In this document: in pieces, positions 34,039-42,561 of the stretch | Layout of the letters: the number at the start of each line of letters is the position of its first letter | How positions within the stretch are numbered: the stretch's first letter is position 1 | NCBI RefSeq assembly: GCF_023973145.1 | Contig: NZ_CP099546.1 | Coordinates: forward strand, 496,001 to 560,000 | Length of the DNA stretch: 64,000 nt | DNA from: Natronosalvus vescus | GTDB taxonomy: Archaea > Halobacteriota > Halobacteria > Halobacteriales > Natrialbaceae | Reading direction: 5' to 3' | Program-made: the position numbers and the translations under genes | The notes under the pieces: generated by a model | Told to the model about the DNA's origin: nothing | What the model saw: the letters and a program-made list of their open reading frames with translations, nothing else | Databases searched by the model: none

Positions 34039-34449
34039 ATGCCAGACAACCCACTCAGCAGACGTCGATTCGTAACCGTAGCTAGCGCATGTACGGTCGC
34101 CGCACTCGCGGGCTGTACTGATGAAGGCCCTGGCGACGAGATTGACGACGAGGGCGAACCGGTTGACGACGAGGATGGGCTAGATGACGATGTCGGCGAC
34201 GACGAGGAAGACGACGACTTCGGCGACGACGAAGAAGATGACGGTGTCGGTGACGATGAAGAAGACGACGACTTCGGCGACGATGAAGAAGACGACGATG
34301 TCGGTGACGACGAAGAAGATGACGGTGTCGGCGACGACGAAGAAGACGATGGTGTCGATGACGACGAAGAAGACGACGGTGTCGGTGACGACGAAGAAGA
34401 TGACGGTGTCGGCGACGACGAAGAAGACGATGACGACACCACGGACTGA
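34039..34449 (+). CDS. Tat lipoprotein with nine 9-residue acidic repeats
   Basis: A 136-residue protein. MPDNPLSRRRFVTVASACTVAAL is a twin-arginine signal ending in the lipobox LAGC. Everything after it is Asp/Glu/Gly, and from residue 51 it is nine tandem copies of a nonapeptide of the form xVGDDEEDD (Phe replaces Val in two). There is no room for a folded domain. It would present an extended polyanion at the cell surface and could bind cations or act as a spacer; no function is known. An upstream in-frame start at 34006 would disrupt the signal peptide. Confidence 0.72.
   Translation: MPDNPLSRRRFVTVASACTVAALAGCTDEGPGDEIDDEGEPVDDEDGLDDDVGDDEEDDDFGDDEEDDGVGDDEEDDDFGDDEEDDDVGDDEEDDGVGDDEEDDGVDDDEEDDGVGDDEEDDGVGDDEEDDDDTTD
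34189..34431 (+). repeat. Nine tandem 27-nt repeats inside the lipoprotein gene
   Basis: Each unit encodes nine residues around GDDEEDD. Units differ mostly by synonymous changes and by D/G and V/F at the first two positions. Copy number may vary between strains through slippage. Confidence 0.88.
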
Positions 34450-34524
34450 GGGGACTGCGTTCGACTACTAACAGATCGAGACTTTTCTTTTTATCGTGCG
34501 TTCGAGCCCTGGCTTCGCTGAGAC

Positions 34525-34532
34525 TTTAAATA
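34525..34532 (+). promoter_or_regulatory. TATA box of the 25-codon ORF
   Basis: TTTAAATA, centred 26 nt before the ATG at 34554, the spacing of a leaderless haloarchaeal gene. It is one of the strongest TATA boxes in the window. Confidence 0.55.
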
Positions 34533-34553
34533 CGAACGCGAACCAGTACCGGT

Positions 34554-34631
34554 ATGAGCCGACGACGACCGAGAGCGCGACGCTCCCGACGACATGCCGA
34601 TCAGGGGCCTTGGAAGAGTGGTGAGTCATAG
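34554..34631 (+). CDS. Possible 25-residue Arg-rich micropeptide
   Basis: The translation begins MSRRRPRARRSRRHADQ and ends at the TAG at 34629-34631. Nine of the first 13 residues are Arg, opposite to the acidic haloarchaeal norm, which suggests nucleic-acid or ribosome binding. An excellent TATA box precedes the ATG at leaderless distance. It lies upstream of the RPA-like gene, separated by a palindromic repeat. No family is recognised. The transcript could instead be non-coding. Confidence 0.4.
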   Translation: MSRRRPRARRSRRHADQGPWKSGES

Positions 34632-34704
34632 TGATTCTTGGAACTGTTGAGACACTCGAGGCAAGCCGTCACTGCTCGCGTGTCTCAGGATCGCCAAGAA
34701 TCGC
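34631..34704. repeat. Palindromic repeat family B, copy 1
   Basis: The outer stem is GTGATTCTTGG (34631-34641) with CCAAGAATCGC (34694-34704). The inner stem is GAGACAC/GTGTCTC. The second copy is at about 63456-63530. It lies in the gap between the micropeptide ORF and the RPA-like gene. Confidence 0.75.
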
Positions 34705-34808
34705 TATCAGTCGGACGAACACTGCTACCGGTAGTTCGAGGAATGTTCACTGGTGCCGACAGCAAATGGACAATGCTTATGCGCGGGCTACCCATGCACG
34801 AGCATAGA

Positions 34809-36242
34809 ATGAGCGAGATCGAGGGTATTTACGAAGACCTCGAGGCTGACGTCTCCCTCGAGGAGTTTCGCGAGGCCGTCGAGGCCAAAGTCGAGCAGAT
34901 GGGTGGGCTCGCCGACGAGGAAACGGCGGCGATGCTGATCGCGCACGAACTCGGCGAGAGCGAGGTCAACGGGGTAGCCGACGTCGAACCCGGGATGGAG
35001 GAAGCGAAGTTCGTCGCCAAGGTGGTGCGCATCGGCGACCTCCGAACGTTCGAGCGCGACGGCGAGGACGAAGACGGCCGCGTCGTCAACGTCGAAGTCG
35101 CCGACGAAACCGGAAGTATCCGGGCGGCGTTCTGGGACGAACACGCCGAGGCGGCGATCAACGAACTCGAGGAAGGCCAGGTATTGAAGATCAAAGGCCG
35201 GCCGAAGGAGGGCTTCAGCGGCGTCGAGGTCAGTGTCGACGACGTCCAACCGGACGACGAGACTGAGATCGACGTCCAACTCACCGACACTTACACCGTC
35301 GAGGCACTGTCGCTCGGCCTCTCGGACGTGACGCTCGTCGGCGTCGTTCTCGATACCGATTCGGTTCGAACGTTCGACCGGGACGACGGCTCGACGGGTA
35401 AAGTCTCGAACCTCACTCTGGGCGATTCGACCGGCCGGATTCGCGTGACCCTCTGGGACGAGCAGGCCGACCTCGCCGACGAGTTCACCCCCGGGGAAAC
35501 CGTCGAGGTCGTCGACGGCTACGTGCGCGACCGTGACGGCGCGCTCGAGCTCCACGTCGGGAACCGCGGCGCGATCGAAACCGTCGACGAGGACGTGGAG
35601 TACGTCCCCGAGAGTACACCGATCGAACAACTCGAGATCGGCGAGACCGTCGACATTGCCGGCGTCGTTCGCTCCGCCGATCCGGTGCGGACGTTCGATC
35701 GGGACGACGGCTCCGAGGGGCAGGTACGAAACATTCGCGTCCAGGATGCGACCGGCGACATTCGGGTCGCGATGTGGGGCGAGAAAGCCGACGTGGACGT
35801 CGGCCCCGGTGACGAGGTCGCTCTCGCGGACGTCGAGATCAAAGACGGCTGGCAGGACGACCTCGAGGCGTCGGCCGGCTGGCGATCGACGGTAACCATC
35901 CTGGGTGACGGCGGTGGCGGTGACGCAGGCGACGCGAGGGACGACGAGTCGACCGGCCTGTCGGCGTTCACCGATGCAGACGGCGGCGCTGAATCGGCGT
36001 CAACCGATGAAGAGACCGAGGCCGATTCTGCGTCACCGGCTCCCGATCCGGTCGAGGACGGCGACTCGGACGAACCGATCGAGTTCACGGGCGTCGTCGT
36101 TCAGGCTGGCGACCCGGTCGTCCTCGACGACGGCGACACGACGATGAGCGTCGAGACGTCTGCCGACGTCGGACTCGGTGAGGAAGTGACCGCTCGCGGA
36201 CGAGTTCGTGACGGGCGGCTCGAAGCCGATGACGTCTTCTAG
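34809..36242 (+). CDS. RPA-like single-stranded DNA-binding protein, multiple OB folds
   Basis: A 477-residue protein with at least three repeated OB-fold segments, each starting with a KVVRIGDLRTF-like strand. The three are FVAKVVRIGDLRTFERDG near 65, LVGVVLDTDSVRTFDRDDG near 175 and IAGVVRSADPVRTFDRDDG near 290. Each is followed by a GSIRAAFWD/GRIRVTLWD/GDIRVAMWG strand. A Ser/Asp-rich linker precedes a fourth short OB-like C-terminus. There is no zinc finger. The N-terminus MSEIEGIYEDL is typical for haloarchaeal RPA-type proteins, which coat ssDNA in replication and repair. The ATG at 34809 is about 27 nt after a TTATGC box; a longer frame from 34638 runs through the repeat and is rejected. 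Confidence 0.9.
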   Translation: MSEIEGIYEDLEADVSLEEFREAVEAKVEQMGGLADEETAAMLIAHELGESEVNGVADVEPGMEEAKFVAKVVRIGDLRTFERDGEDEDGRVVNVEVADETGSIRAAFWDEHAEAAINELEEGQVLKIKGRPKEGFSGVEVSVDDVQPDDETEIDVQLTDTYTVEALSLGLSDVTLVGVVLDTDSVRTFDRDDGSTGKVSNLTLGDSTGRIRVTLWDEQADLADEFTPGETVEVVDGYVRDRDGALELHVGNRGAIETVDEDVEYVPESTPIEQLEIGETVDIAGVVRSADPVRTFDRDDGSEGQVRNIRVQDATGDIRVAMWGEKADVDVGPGDEVALADVEIKDGWQDDLEASAGWRSTVTILGDGGGGDAGDARDDESTGLSAFTDADGGAESASTDEETEADSASPAPDPVEDGDSDEPIEFTGVVVQAGDPVVLDDGDTTMSVETSADVGLGEEVTARGRVRDGRLEADDVF

Positions 36243-36386
36243 TACCGTTCCAAACGTCGACTGTTGGGTAAACTCGGACGACCACAATCGATTGCACCCA
36301 CCAGTTCTGGTTTGGAACGCCACTAGCGAAGACGGCCGGTCGCCTGTACGAAAAGCATTAAGAAGGTCAACTTCGGCTATCTGTGT

Positions 36387-36818
36387 ATGAACGTCGAACT
36401 CCCGTTCGCTCCGGTGGACACCATCATCCGGCGAAACGCGGGGGAACTTCGGGTAAGCGCGGGCGCGTCTGAGGAACTCGCGAAGGAAATTCAGGTTCAC
36501 GGGGCACGCCTGGCCGTCGACGCGGCCGAACGCGCGACGGCCGATGGGCGAAAGACGCTGATGGCCGAAGACTTCGAGGTCGAAACGCTCGTCGATAAAG
36601 ACACACTCGAGTTGCCGGTTGCACCCGTCGATCGGATCGCACGCATCGACATCGACGACAACTACCGCGTCTCGATGGACGCGCGCATCGCACTCGCGGA
36701 CATCCTCGAGGACTACGCCGATAACGTGGCACGGGCCGCGGCTACACTCGCTCACCATGCCGACCGCCGAACGATCACGGCGGACGATATAGAGACGTAC
36801 TTCGCCCTCTTTGAGTAA
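36387..36818 (+). CDS. hstA: Archaeal histone, two fused histone folds
   Basis: A 143-residue protein made of two tandem histone folds. Each begins with a (V/L)P(F/V)APVD(T/R)I(I/A)R helix-1 signature (LPFAPVDTIIRR at 5-16 and LPVAPVDRIARI near 77) and ends with RxT(L/I)xAEDFE/ADDIE. This head-to-tail doublet is the haloarchaeal form and equals one histone dimer. An AT-rich box (GCATTAAG) sits about 27 nt before the ATG. It is followed after 4 nt by a histone deacetylase gene, so the two are cotranscribed. Confidence 0.95.
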   Translation: MNVELPFAPVDTIIRRNAGELRVSAGASEELAKEIQVHGARLAVDAAERATADGRKTLMAEDFEVETLVDKDTLELPVAPVDRIARIDIDDNYRVSMDARIALADILEDYADNVARAAATLAHHADRRTITADDIETYFALFE

Positions 36819-36822
36819 CCAT

Positions 36823-37830
36823 ATGCGATTTGGGTATAGCGCCACCTGTCTCGACCACGACCCCGGGCCGCGCCATCCGGAGACACCGGATCGCCTCCGG
36901 GCGATTCGAGGGGGGCTCAAACACAAACACGAGGTCGAGTACGTCGAGGCCGACCCCGTCTCGATCGATCGTATGGCTGGCGTGCACGACAGGAACTATC
37001 TCGAGGACGTCCGTGCGTTCTGTGCCGATGGCGGGGGCAACTGGGATCCGGATACGACTGCCACCGAGGAGACCTGGGATGCCGTCCGGATGAGCGCTGG
37101 ACTCGCCTGCTGGGCAGCCGAACGAGCGATCGAGGGCGACGACGGACGACAAACGCCGTTTTCGATTGGGCGGCCACCTGGTCATCACGCCGTGGTCGAC
37201 GACGCAATGGGATTCTGTTTCGTCAACAACGTGGCCGTCGCTGCTCAGTACGCACTCGACGAACACGGCGTCGACCGGGTGGTGGTCCTCGACTGGGACG
37301 TCCATCACGGGAACGGAACGCAAGATATCTTTTACGACAGGGAGGACGTGTTCGTCGTCTCCCTCCACGAAAAAGGGCTGTACCCGGGGACGGGTGAGGT
37401 CGACGAAACCGGTCGTGGAGCGGGAGCGGGAACGACGATGAACGTCCCGATGCCTGCGGGGGCCCACGACGGCGACTACTGTGCGGCGTTCGACCGGGTG
37501 ATCCTCCCGCGCTTGAAGACGTACGACCCCGATCTCGTCCTCGTCAGCGCTGGCTTCGATGCGCATCGCCACGATCCGATTTCGCGCATTCGCCTCTCGA
37601 CGGAGGCGTACGCGCTCATGACCGATGGGATACGATCGTTCGTCGACAACGTGGGCGCTGGACTGGCGTTCGTCCTCGAGGGTGGCTACGGGCTCGAGGT
37701 ACTCGCCGACAGCGTTGGCCTGGTTCACGAGACGTTCGACGGACGCGATCCACTCGGCCCCGACAACGGTGTGAGCGACGACGTCGATGCGTTGCTCGAA
37801 GCGGTATCCGTGACACACGGACTCGAGTAA
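36823..37830 (+). CDS. Class II-type histone/protein deacetylase
   Basis: A 335-residue zinc deacetylase of the arginase/deacetylase fold. It shows RPPGHHA (catalytic His121-His122), DWDVHHGNGTQ (zinc ligands Asp159 and His161) and LVSAGFDAHRHDP (third zinc Asp), so the active site is complete. It removes acetyl groups from lysine. The obvious candidate substrate is the histone encoded 4 nt upstream, though archaeal histones have few acetylatable lysines and other proteins may be targets. I start at ATG 36823; a TTG at 36811 would overlap the histone gene. Confidence 0.93.
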   Translation: MRFGYSATCLDHDPGPRHPETPDRLRAIRGGLKHKHEVEYVEADPVSIDRMAGVHDRNYLEDVRAFCADGGGNWDPDTTATEETWDAVRMSAGLACWAAERAIEGDDGRQTPFSIGRPPGHHAVVDDAMGFCFVNNVAVAAQYALDEHGVDRVVVLDWDVHHGNGTQDIFYDREDVFVVSLHEKGLYPGTGEVDETGRGAGAGTTMNVPMPAGAHDGDYCAAFDRVILPRLKTYDPDLVLVSAGFDAHRHDPISRIRLSTEAYALMTDGIRSFVDNVGAGLAFVLEGGYGLEVLADSVGLVHETFDGRDPLGPDNGVSDDVDALLEAVSVTHGLE

Positions 37831-37923
37831 CCCGGGCCTCGATCCGTTCGGTGACACGCGTCATCAAAACGTCACGTCGGGGGCCAACAAACTCATACGA
37901 ACTGGATGGGTAGGGAATTCGTA

Positions 37924-38577
37924 ATGCATCGCAGAAATGTCCTCACGGGGGCAGGTGTCGTGGGGATTGCAAGTCTCTCGGGATGCCTGGGTGTGCTGGG
38001 ACTCGACAGCCACGAATCGAAACCGGCCGGCGTCGACGAAGGTGTGCTCGCGGATACCGGCTACGAACAGACGAAGGTCGAACCGATCGGAATCGAAGAG
38101 GAGTTCGATGCCGTCCTCTATACGGAGACGATTCGGGTGACGAACTACCTGACCGAACACGAGAAAGCTATCGATCTCGGCCCACTGGGTCGCCAGCGAG
38201 CAGCCGTGTTCATGGTGTTGACGACGCCGAAGGTCGAAGTTGCTGGCCGAGAACTCAACCCGGTCGAGGATATGTCGACCGACGAACTCGTCTCCCTCGT
38301 CGAGGATAATTACGACGACATCGGTGATATCACCCACCAGGGCGACGAGTCGGTGACGATCCTCGGCGAAGGGACGACAGTCTCCCAATTTAGCGCCGAT
38401 GCACAGTTCGACGGCCAGGACGTGGACGTACGCATCCACGTGTCAGAGGCCGTGCAAACGGACGACGACCTCGTCGTCGCGATCGGTATCTACCCGGAAC
38501 AGACGCGCGATCAGGAGGGGCCGAACGTTGGCTCGCTCATGGAGGGCATCATCGAGGATGCCCACGACGATTCGTAG
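37924..38577 (+). CDS. DUF6517-like lipoprotein
   Basis: A 217-residue exported protein. MHRRNVLTGAGVVGIASLSGC is a short signal with a twin-arginine-like pair and lipobox LSGC. The mature part is beta-rich (VLYTETIRVTNYLTEHEKAIDL, VFMVLTTPKVEVAGRELNPV) and resembles the haloarchaeal family of that name, of unknown function. The ATG at 37924 puts the arginines at positions 3-4. Single gene, convergent with cca. Confidence 0.72.
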   Translation: MHRRNVLTGAGVVGIASLSGCLGVLGLDSHESKPAGVDEGVLADTGYEQTKVEPIGIEEEFDAVLYTETIRVTNYLTEHEKAIDLGPLGRQRAAVFMVLTTPKVEVAGRELNPVEDMSTDELVSLVEDNYDDIGDITHQGDESVTILGEGTTVSQFSADAQFDGQDVDVRIHVSEAVQTDDDLVVAIGIYPEQTRDQEGPNVGSLMEGIIEDAHDDS

Positions 38578-38616
38578 TCTGATTTTCTCTCTGCCTCGGA
38601 TGCACTCGAGATTCGA

Positions 38617-40035
38617 TCACGGCGTAGGATCGTAAAACCGGGCCAGTGCTCGCGGGAACTCCTCGAGTAGTGCGGTCACCTCGTCATCGACGAGGATGTC
38701 GTAGCGTTCTTCGAGGGCGGTTTCGACGTGTGCGCCGAGGCTCACGCCGAAGAGGTCGTCGCTCTCGAGAAACGCGATAGCACTCCGATAGTCGCGTTCG
38801 CGCTCGACGACGTACCGATCGCCGTCGAGAAACGGGCCGTAGACGGTGTCGTCGTTCGTATAGGCGTCGAAGAACCCTTCGGCGTGGGTTCGGACGTGCA
38901 CCGGCGGCCCTTCGTGGCGCTCGATTGCGGGTCGTTCGGTGACTGCGAGCTCGAGGTACAGGACGCCCGTCTCATCGGCGAAGGACTCGGCGCGGAACAC
39001 CTCGAACCCGCGATCGTCGAGGCCACGTCGTACCCCCTCGAGCGATTTTCTGAGCTGTGGATACAGTTGATCGTCGACAACATCGGGGGCATCGAACCGG
39101 ATCGCGACCGGTGTCGTGTCCCGGCGCTCGAGGTGCGTCTCGAGGGCGTCGACCTCGAGTGGCTCCGGCGGTTCGGCGTCGAAGAGTCCGGGGTTGGGTG
39201 CCTCGAGGAGTTCGCGGGCGTAGTGCTGGACGCGGGCGACGTTTTCGGCCGAGCAGACAGCCGCGACGTTCCGTCCGGGGTCAGTCGGATCGATGACGAT
39301 CAGTGGGTCATCGAACGTGGCCTGTCCGTGGTCTTCGGGATCGAGTTCGACGGGCGGGTGCCAGTCGGCTGCGGCTTCGAGAAACGAGCGAAAGCCGCCG
39401 TACTCGACGACGAGGAGTTCTGTCAGGTAGCCGCTGAACCCTTCAGTCCTGAGGTTCGACCCGTAGGCCCCGATTCCCTTGAGAAACTGCTTGGCAAGGC
39501 GAACGTCGTCGACGAGGTCGTCGTCGAGGCGCTCCTCGAGATACCAGTTGTGAAACGGTGTTCTGTCGACAGCCGACCTGATGTCGGTGGCATCCTCCAG
39601 GCGAAAGCAGGGGACGAGATCCACGTCGAACCCGTCGTACTCCCCTTTGACGTAGGGATGTTCGGCGTACTCCTCGTGCCCTGAGGGCAACGTTTCGTGC
39701 CCGACCTCGAGCCCGTACGTTTCGAGCGTCTGGCGGTCGATCGTCGGTGGAAAGCGAACGAAGATGTCGATGTCTCGATCGCCGCTAATCCAGGTGTCCC
39801 GCGCGCTCGAGCCGACCTGGAGGACGTCTGCACCGGGACTGCGGTCGGTTGCGGCTGTCGCCGCGCGCTCGAGCAGCGTTGTGGCGGTTGCTCGAAGGAT
39901 TGCCCGCTCGTTCTCGTCGGGTTCGATCTCCGCGAGCACTGCTCGAGTGACGGCCTCGAACGTGGGTTCCCCGTCAGTGGACGCGTCGTCGGCCTCGTCG
40001 GCGTTCGATTCGCCACGGGCCGTGTCGTCGGTCAT
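38617..40035 (-). CDS. cca: CCA-adding enzyme, archaeal class I
   Basis: A 472-residue tRNA nucleotidyltransferase that builds or repairs the 3' CCA of tRNA; CCA is not encoded in the three tRNA genes seen here. GSSARDTW (75-82) and DRDIDIFVRF (catalytic Asp88, Asp90) form the polymerase beta signature. DLVPCF supplies the third carboxylate. The family's tail domain follows, including RTHAEGFFDAY. A 23-residue acidic N-terminal extension is present. The ATG at 40035 is chosen because the upstream 51 codons would overlap the tRNA-Asn gene. Confidence 0.95.
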   Translation of the reverse strand: MTDDTARGESNADEADDASTDGEPTFEAVTRAVLAEIEPDENERAILRATATTLLERAATAATDRSPGADVLQVGSSARDTWISGDRDIDIFVRFPPTIDRQTLETYGLEVGHETLPSGHEEYAEHPYVKGEYDGFDVDLVPCFRLEDATDIRSAVDRTPFHNWYLEERLDDDLVDDVRLAKQFLKGIGAYGSNLRTEGFSGYLTELLVVEYGGFRSFLEAAADWHPPVELDPEDHGQATFDDPLIVIDPTDPGRNVAAVCSAENVARVQHYARELLEAPNPGLFDAEPPEPLEVDALETHLERRDTTPVAIRFDAPDVVDDQLYPQLRKSLEGVRRGLDDRGFEVFRAESFADETGVLYLELAVTERPAIERHEGPPVHVRTHAEGFFDAYTNDDTVYGPFLDGDRYVVERERDYRSAIAFLESDDLFGVSLGAHVETALEERYDILVDDEVTALLEEFPRALARFYDPTP

Positions 40036-40161
40036 TACGGAGGCGTACTCGAGCGATGGGGGAAAGCGTATCGACCTGCAACCGACCTCGTATGTCACCG
40101 ACGAACACGACCGCGGGAAAAACGAAAGCCCTATCAAATCGACCCGACAACCTGCAGATGA

Positions 40162-40234
40162 GCCGAAGTAGCTCAGTTGGTAGAGCACCTCGCTGTTAAC
40201 GAGGCGGTCCCAGGTTCGAGTCCTGGCTTCGGCG
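40162..40234 (+). tRNA. tRNA-Asn (anticodon GTT)
   Basis: Cloverleaf with acceptor GCCGAAG/CTTCGGC, D arm GCTC/GAGC, anticodon stem CCTCG/CGAGG around CTGTTAA (anticodon GTT), and T arm CCAGG-TTCGAGT-CCTGG. Discriminator G, 73 nt, no intron and no encoded CCA. Confidence 0.95.
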
Positions 40235-40284
40235 CTTTTGTTTCGACCGGTACAAATGGTGCGTGTGCTGTGTCTCTACCTGCT

Positions 40285-40344
40285 GACGTCTTGCTAACGT
40301 TCAAGTGACGTCCTTGCGACGTCTAAATCGTGCTCGGCGACGTC
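40285..40344 (+). promoter_or_regulatory. Four phased GACGTC sites upstream of the CobW-like gene
   Basis: The palindromic hexamer GACGTC occurs at 40285, 40307, 40318 and 40339, at spacings of 22, 11 and 21 bp. These are close to whole helical turns. Two copies are part of a longer direct repeat TGACGTC(C)TTGC. A TATA-like CTAAATCG lies at 40323-40330 between the third and fourth sites. A metal-responsive operator is a reasonable guess. Confidence 0.4.
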
Positions 40345-40386
40345 GATCCACAGGCACAAGGTGCCTCCGCTCGAGCACTCGAGTAC

Positions 40387-41721
40387 ATGGCCGTGCCTGT
40401 CACGATCCTCTGTGGGGCCCTCGGTGCCGGAAAGACGACACTGTTGTCGCAGCTACTCGAGCAAGACGACCGCGAGATCGCCGTCGTCGTCAACGACGTC
40501 GGCGAGGTGAACGTCGACGCGGATCTGGTCGAGACGCGTACGGATCTCGAGACCGGTGAGGAGGTCGTCGCCCTCGAGAACGGCTGTATCTGCTGTAGCC
40601 TCGGCGGCGACCTCTCTCGTGCCGTCGTGAACCTCTGGAAACGACACGATTTCGATGCGCTCGTCGTCGAAGCCTCCGGCGTCGGCGAACCCGAGCCGAT
40701 CGCCCACCAGTTCGTCCGCGGTCCAGCCGGCGGCCCATACGATCTCGACGCTATCGTCACGGTGGTCAACGCCCGCCAGTTCTCCGATACGTTCCTCGCG
40801 GACGGCACGAGTGAGCCCCCGACGCAGTCAGAGCCGGACGAGGCGGGGACGCGCCCGTTGTCCGATCTCTTGCTCGAGCAAATCGAGTTCTGTGATCTTC
40901 TCGTGGTCAACAAATGTGATCTTGTCTCCGAGACCGAACTGGGCGCGGTCGTCGACGCGCTCGAGGCACTCCAGCCGCGTGCGGCGATTCACACGACGTC
41001 CTACGGCGATCTCGCGGTCGATACCGTCCTCGACACCGGCCTGTTCGACTTCTCGGTCGCACGGGAGGCCGCGGGATGGAAGCGGGCGATCGACGGTGAC
41101 GATGGCCACTCGTTTTACGAACATGATCACGACGACTCCGACAATGATCCCGACGACGACGACGACCACGATCATGGGCTACACCACCAAGACGACCATG
41201 ACCACGATCATGACGGTCACGATCACGCCCGCGACCACGTCCACCCACTAGAACGATACGGCATCGTCGTCGACACCTACCACCGCGTGCGCCCGTTCCA
41301 CCCTGAGCGACTGGTCGAGTTCCTCGAGCACCCGCCCGACGGACTGATCCGGATGAAAGGCCTCACCTGGGTTGCTGGCCGCGAGGAGCAGGCAATCACG
41401 ATGAGTCTCGCCGCGACCGAAACCAGCCTCGAGGTCACCGGTAGGTGGATCGCCAGTTTCTCCGCCCAGCAACAGGAGACCTACCGCGCCAGCCAGCCGG
41501 ATCTCCCCTGGGACGACACCTGGGGCGACCGGGAAACCCGCCTGGCGGTCATCGGTCACGACCTCGAGCTCGACCCTCTGTTCGACCGGCTCGACGAGTG
41601 TCTGGTCACCGATGCGGAACTCGAGGCGGGGCCGGAACGTTGGTCGACGTTCGAGAATCCCACGCCGACGGCGATGAATCGGACGGTGGTGGTCTCGAGT
41701 GCTGAGCGGGAGTGTTGGTGA
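40387..41721 (+). CDS. CobW/COG0523 GTPase, putative metallochaperone
   Basis: A 444-residue G3E GTPase. Walker A GALGAGKTTL is at 10-19, the metal-binding CxCC motif at Cys67-Cys70 (NGCICCSLGG), EASGVGEPE is the switch region, and NKCD near 176 is the guanine-specificity motif. A loop of about 40 residues near 245-290 is extremely His/Asp-rich and probably binds zinc or another divalent metal. The C-terminal CobW domain is present. The family inserts metal into client proteins, often under zinc limitation. I start at ATG 40387, since residues upstream precede the conserved strand. Confidence 0.9.
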   Translation: MAVPVTILCGALGAGKTTLLSQLLEQDDREIAVVVNDVGEVNVDADLVETRTDLETGEEVVALENGCICCSLGGDLSRAVVNLWKRHDFDALVVEASGVGEPEPIAHQFVRGPAGGPYDLDAIVTVVNARQFSDTFLADGTSEPPTQSEPDEAGTRPLSDLLLEQIEFCDLLVVNKCDLVSETELGAVVDALEALQPRAAIHTTSYGDLAVDTVLDTGLFDFSVAREAAGWKRAIDGDDGHSFYEHDHDDSDNDPDDDDDHDHGLHHQDDHDHDHDGHDHARDHVHPLERYGIVVDTYHRVRPFHPERLVEFLEHPPDGLIRMKGLTWVAGREEQAITMSLAATETSLEVTGRWIASFSAQQQETYRASQPDLPWDDTWGDRETRLAVIGHDLELDPLFDRLDECLVTDAELEAGPERWSTFENPTPTAMNRTVVVSSAERECW

Positions 41722-41829
41722 TGAGCGTGCGAGTGAGGAGCGCTGACGGCTGATCAGGTGGCGCTGAAACGGGCGCGGATTCCGCCTGCGTGGGATGGCT
41801 ATTTGTCCCTTCGTTCCCCAGACACGCAC

Positions 41830-42414
41830 ATGACTGATCCCGACCGACGAACGACGGACGACCACGGCCACGACGTGATCGACCCGCTGTACGTTGCCAT
41901 CGTGACGGTATCGACCTCGAGAGCGGGCGACGAAGATCCGGACGACCCCGGCGGCGACACCATCCAGGCGTGTTTCGAGAGCGAGGGCCACGAGGTGCGC
42001 CGGCGTGAACTGGTACGAGACGACTACGCCGCCATTCGAACGGCCGTCAGGAGCCTGGTCGTCCAGCCCGACGTCGACGTCGTCGTGACGACCGGCGGCA
42101 CTGGCGTCACCGCCGACGACGTCTCACCAGATGCCGTCTCGGCGTTGTTCGAACGCGAACTACCCGGTTTCGGCGAACTCTTTCGCTCGCTGTCGTGGGA
42201 TGAGGTCGGCACCCGGGCGATGGCCTCTCGAGCCACTGCGGGAATTACCGCCGACACGCCGGTGTTCTGCCTCCCCGGGAGCACGAACGCCTGTCGGACG
42301 GCCTGTGAACAGTTGATCGTTCCCGAGGCTCCACACCTGGCCGGTTTGGCGACCAAACATCGCGTCGGGACGAACACCCAGACCCAGACGCTCGCGGATT
42401 TCGACGGGGAGTGA
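41830..42414 (+). CDS. moaB: Molybdopterin adenylyltransferase-like protein MoaB
   Basis: A 194-residue MogA/MoaB-family protein that adenylates molybdopterin. VAIVTVSTSR opens the fold, TTGGTGVTADDVSPDAV is the substrate-binding loop, and VFCLPGSTNAC is the C-terminal motif. An acidic/His N-terminus of about 18 residues precedes it. ATG 41830 fits a CTATTTG box about 27 nt upstream. It follows the CobW-like gene but has its own promoter. Confidence 0.92.
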   Translation: MTDPDRRTTDDHGHDVIDPLYVAIVTVSTSRAGDEDPDDPGGDTIQACFESEGHEVRRRELVRDDYAAIRTAVRSLVVQPDVDVVVTTGGTGVTADDVSPDAVSALFERELPGFGELFRSLSWDEVGTRAMASRATAGITADTPVFCLPGSTNACRTACEQLIVPEAPHLAGLATKHRVGTNTQTQTLADFDGE

Positions 42415-42561
42415 TTTGCTAGAGCGAGGGTGAAACCCGTGTTCGCTACGTGTCGTGACCTCGAGTGCGATACACGGTGCGAAGGGAGGCTGGTCTGGAC
42501 GGTGACTCGAGCCGTATCAGACAGCAAGCGTTAATTAGCCCGCCCGTTTTCTGCCGACTAC

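Noticed and set aside
33981-34442. Ser/Pro-rich minus-strand ORF of 153 codons
   Set aside because: It is the antisense reading of the GDDEEDD repeat of the Tat lipoprotein; the plus frame has the signal peptide and lipobox.
34638-34808. N-terminal extension of the RPA-like protein from 34638
   Set aside because: It would translate through the family B palindrome; the ATG at 34809 with its TATA box and the conserved MSEIEGIYEDL start fits better.
40036-40188. N-terminal extension of the CCA-adding enzyme
   Set aside because: It would overlap the tRNA-Asn gene on the other strand and has a composition unlike the rest of the protein.
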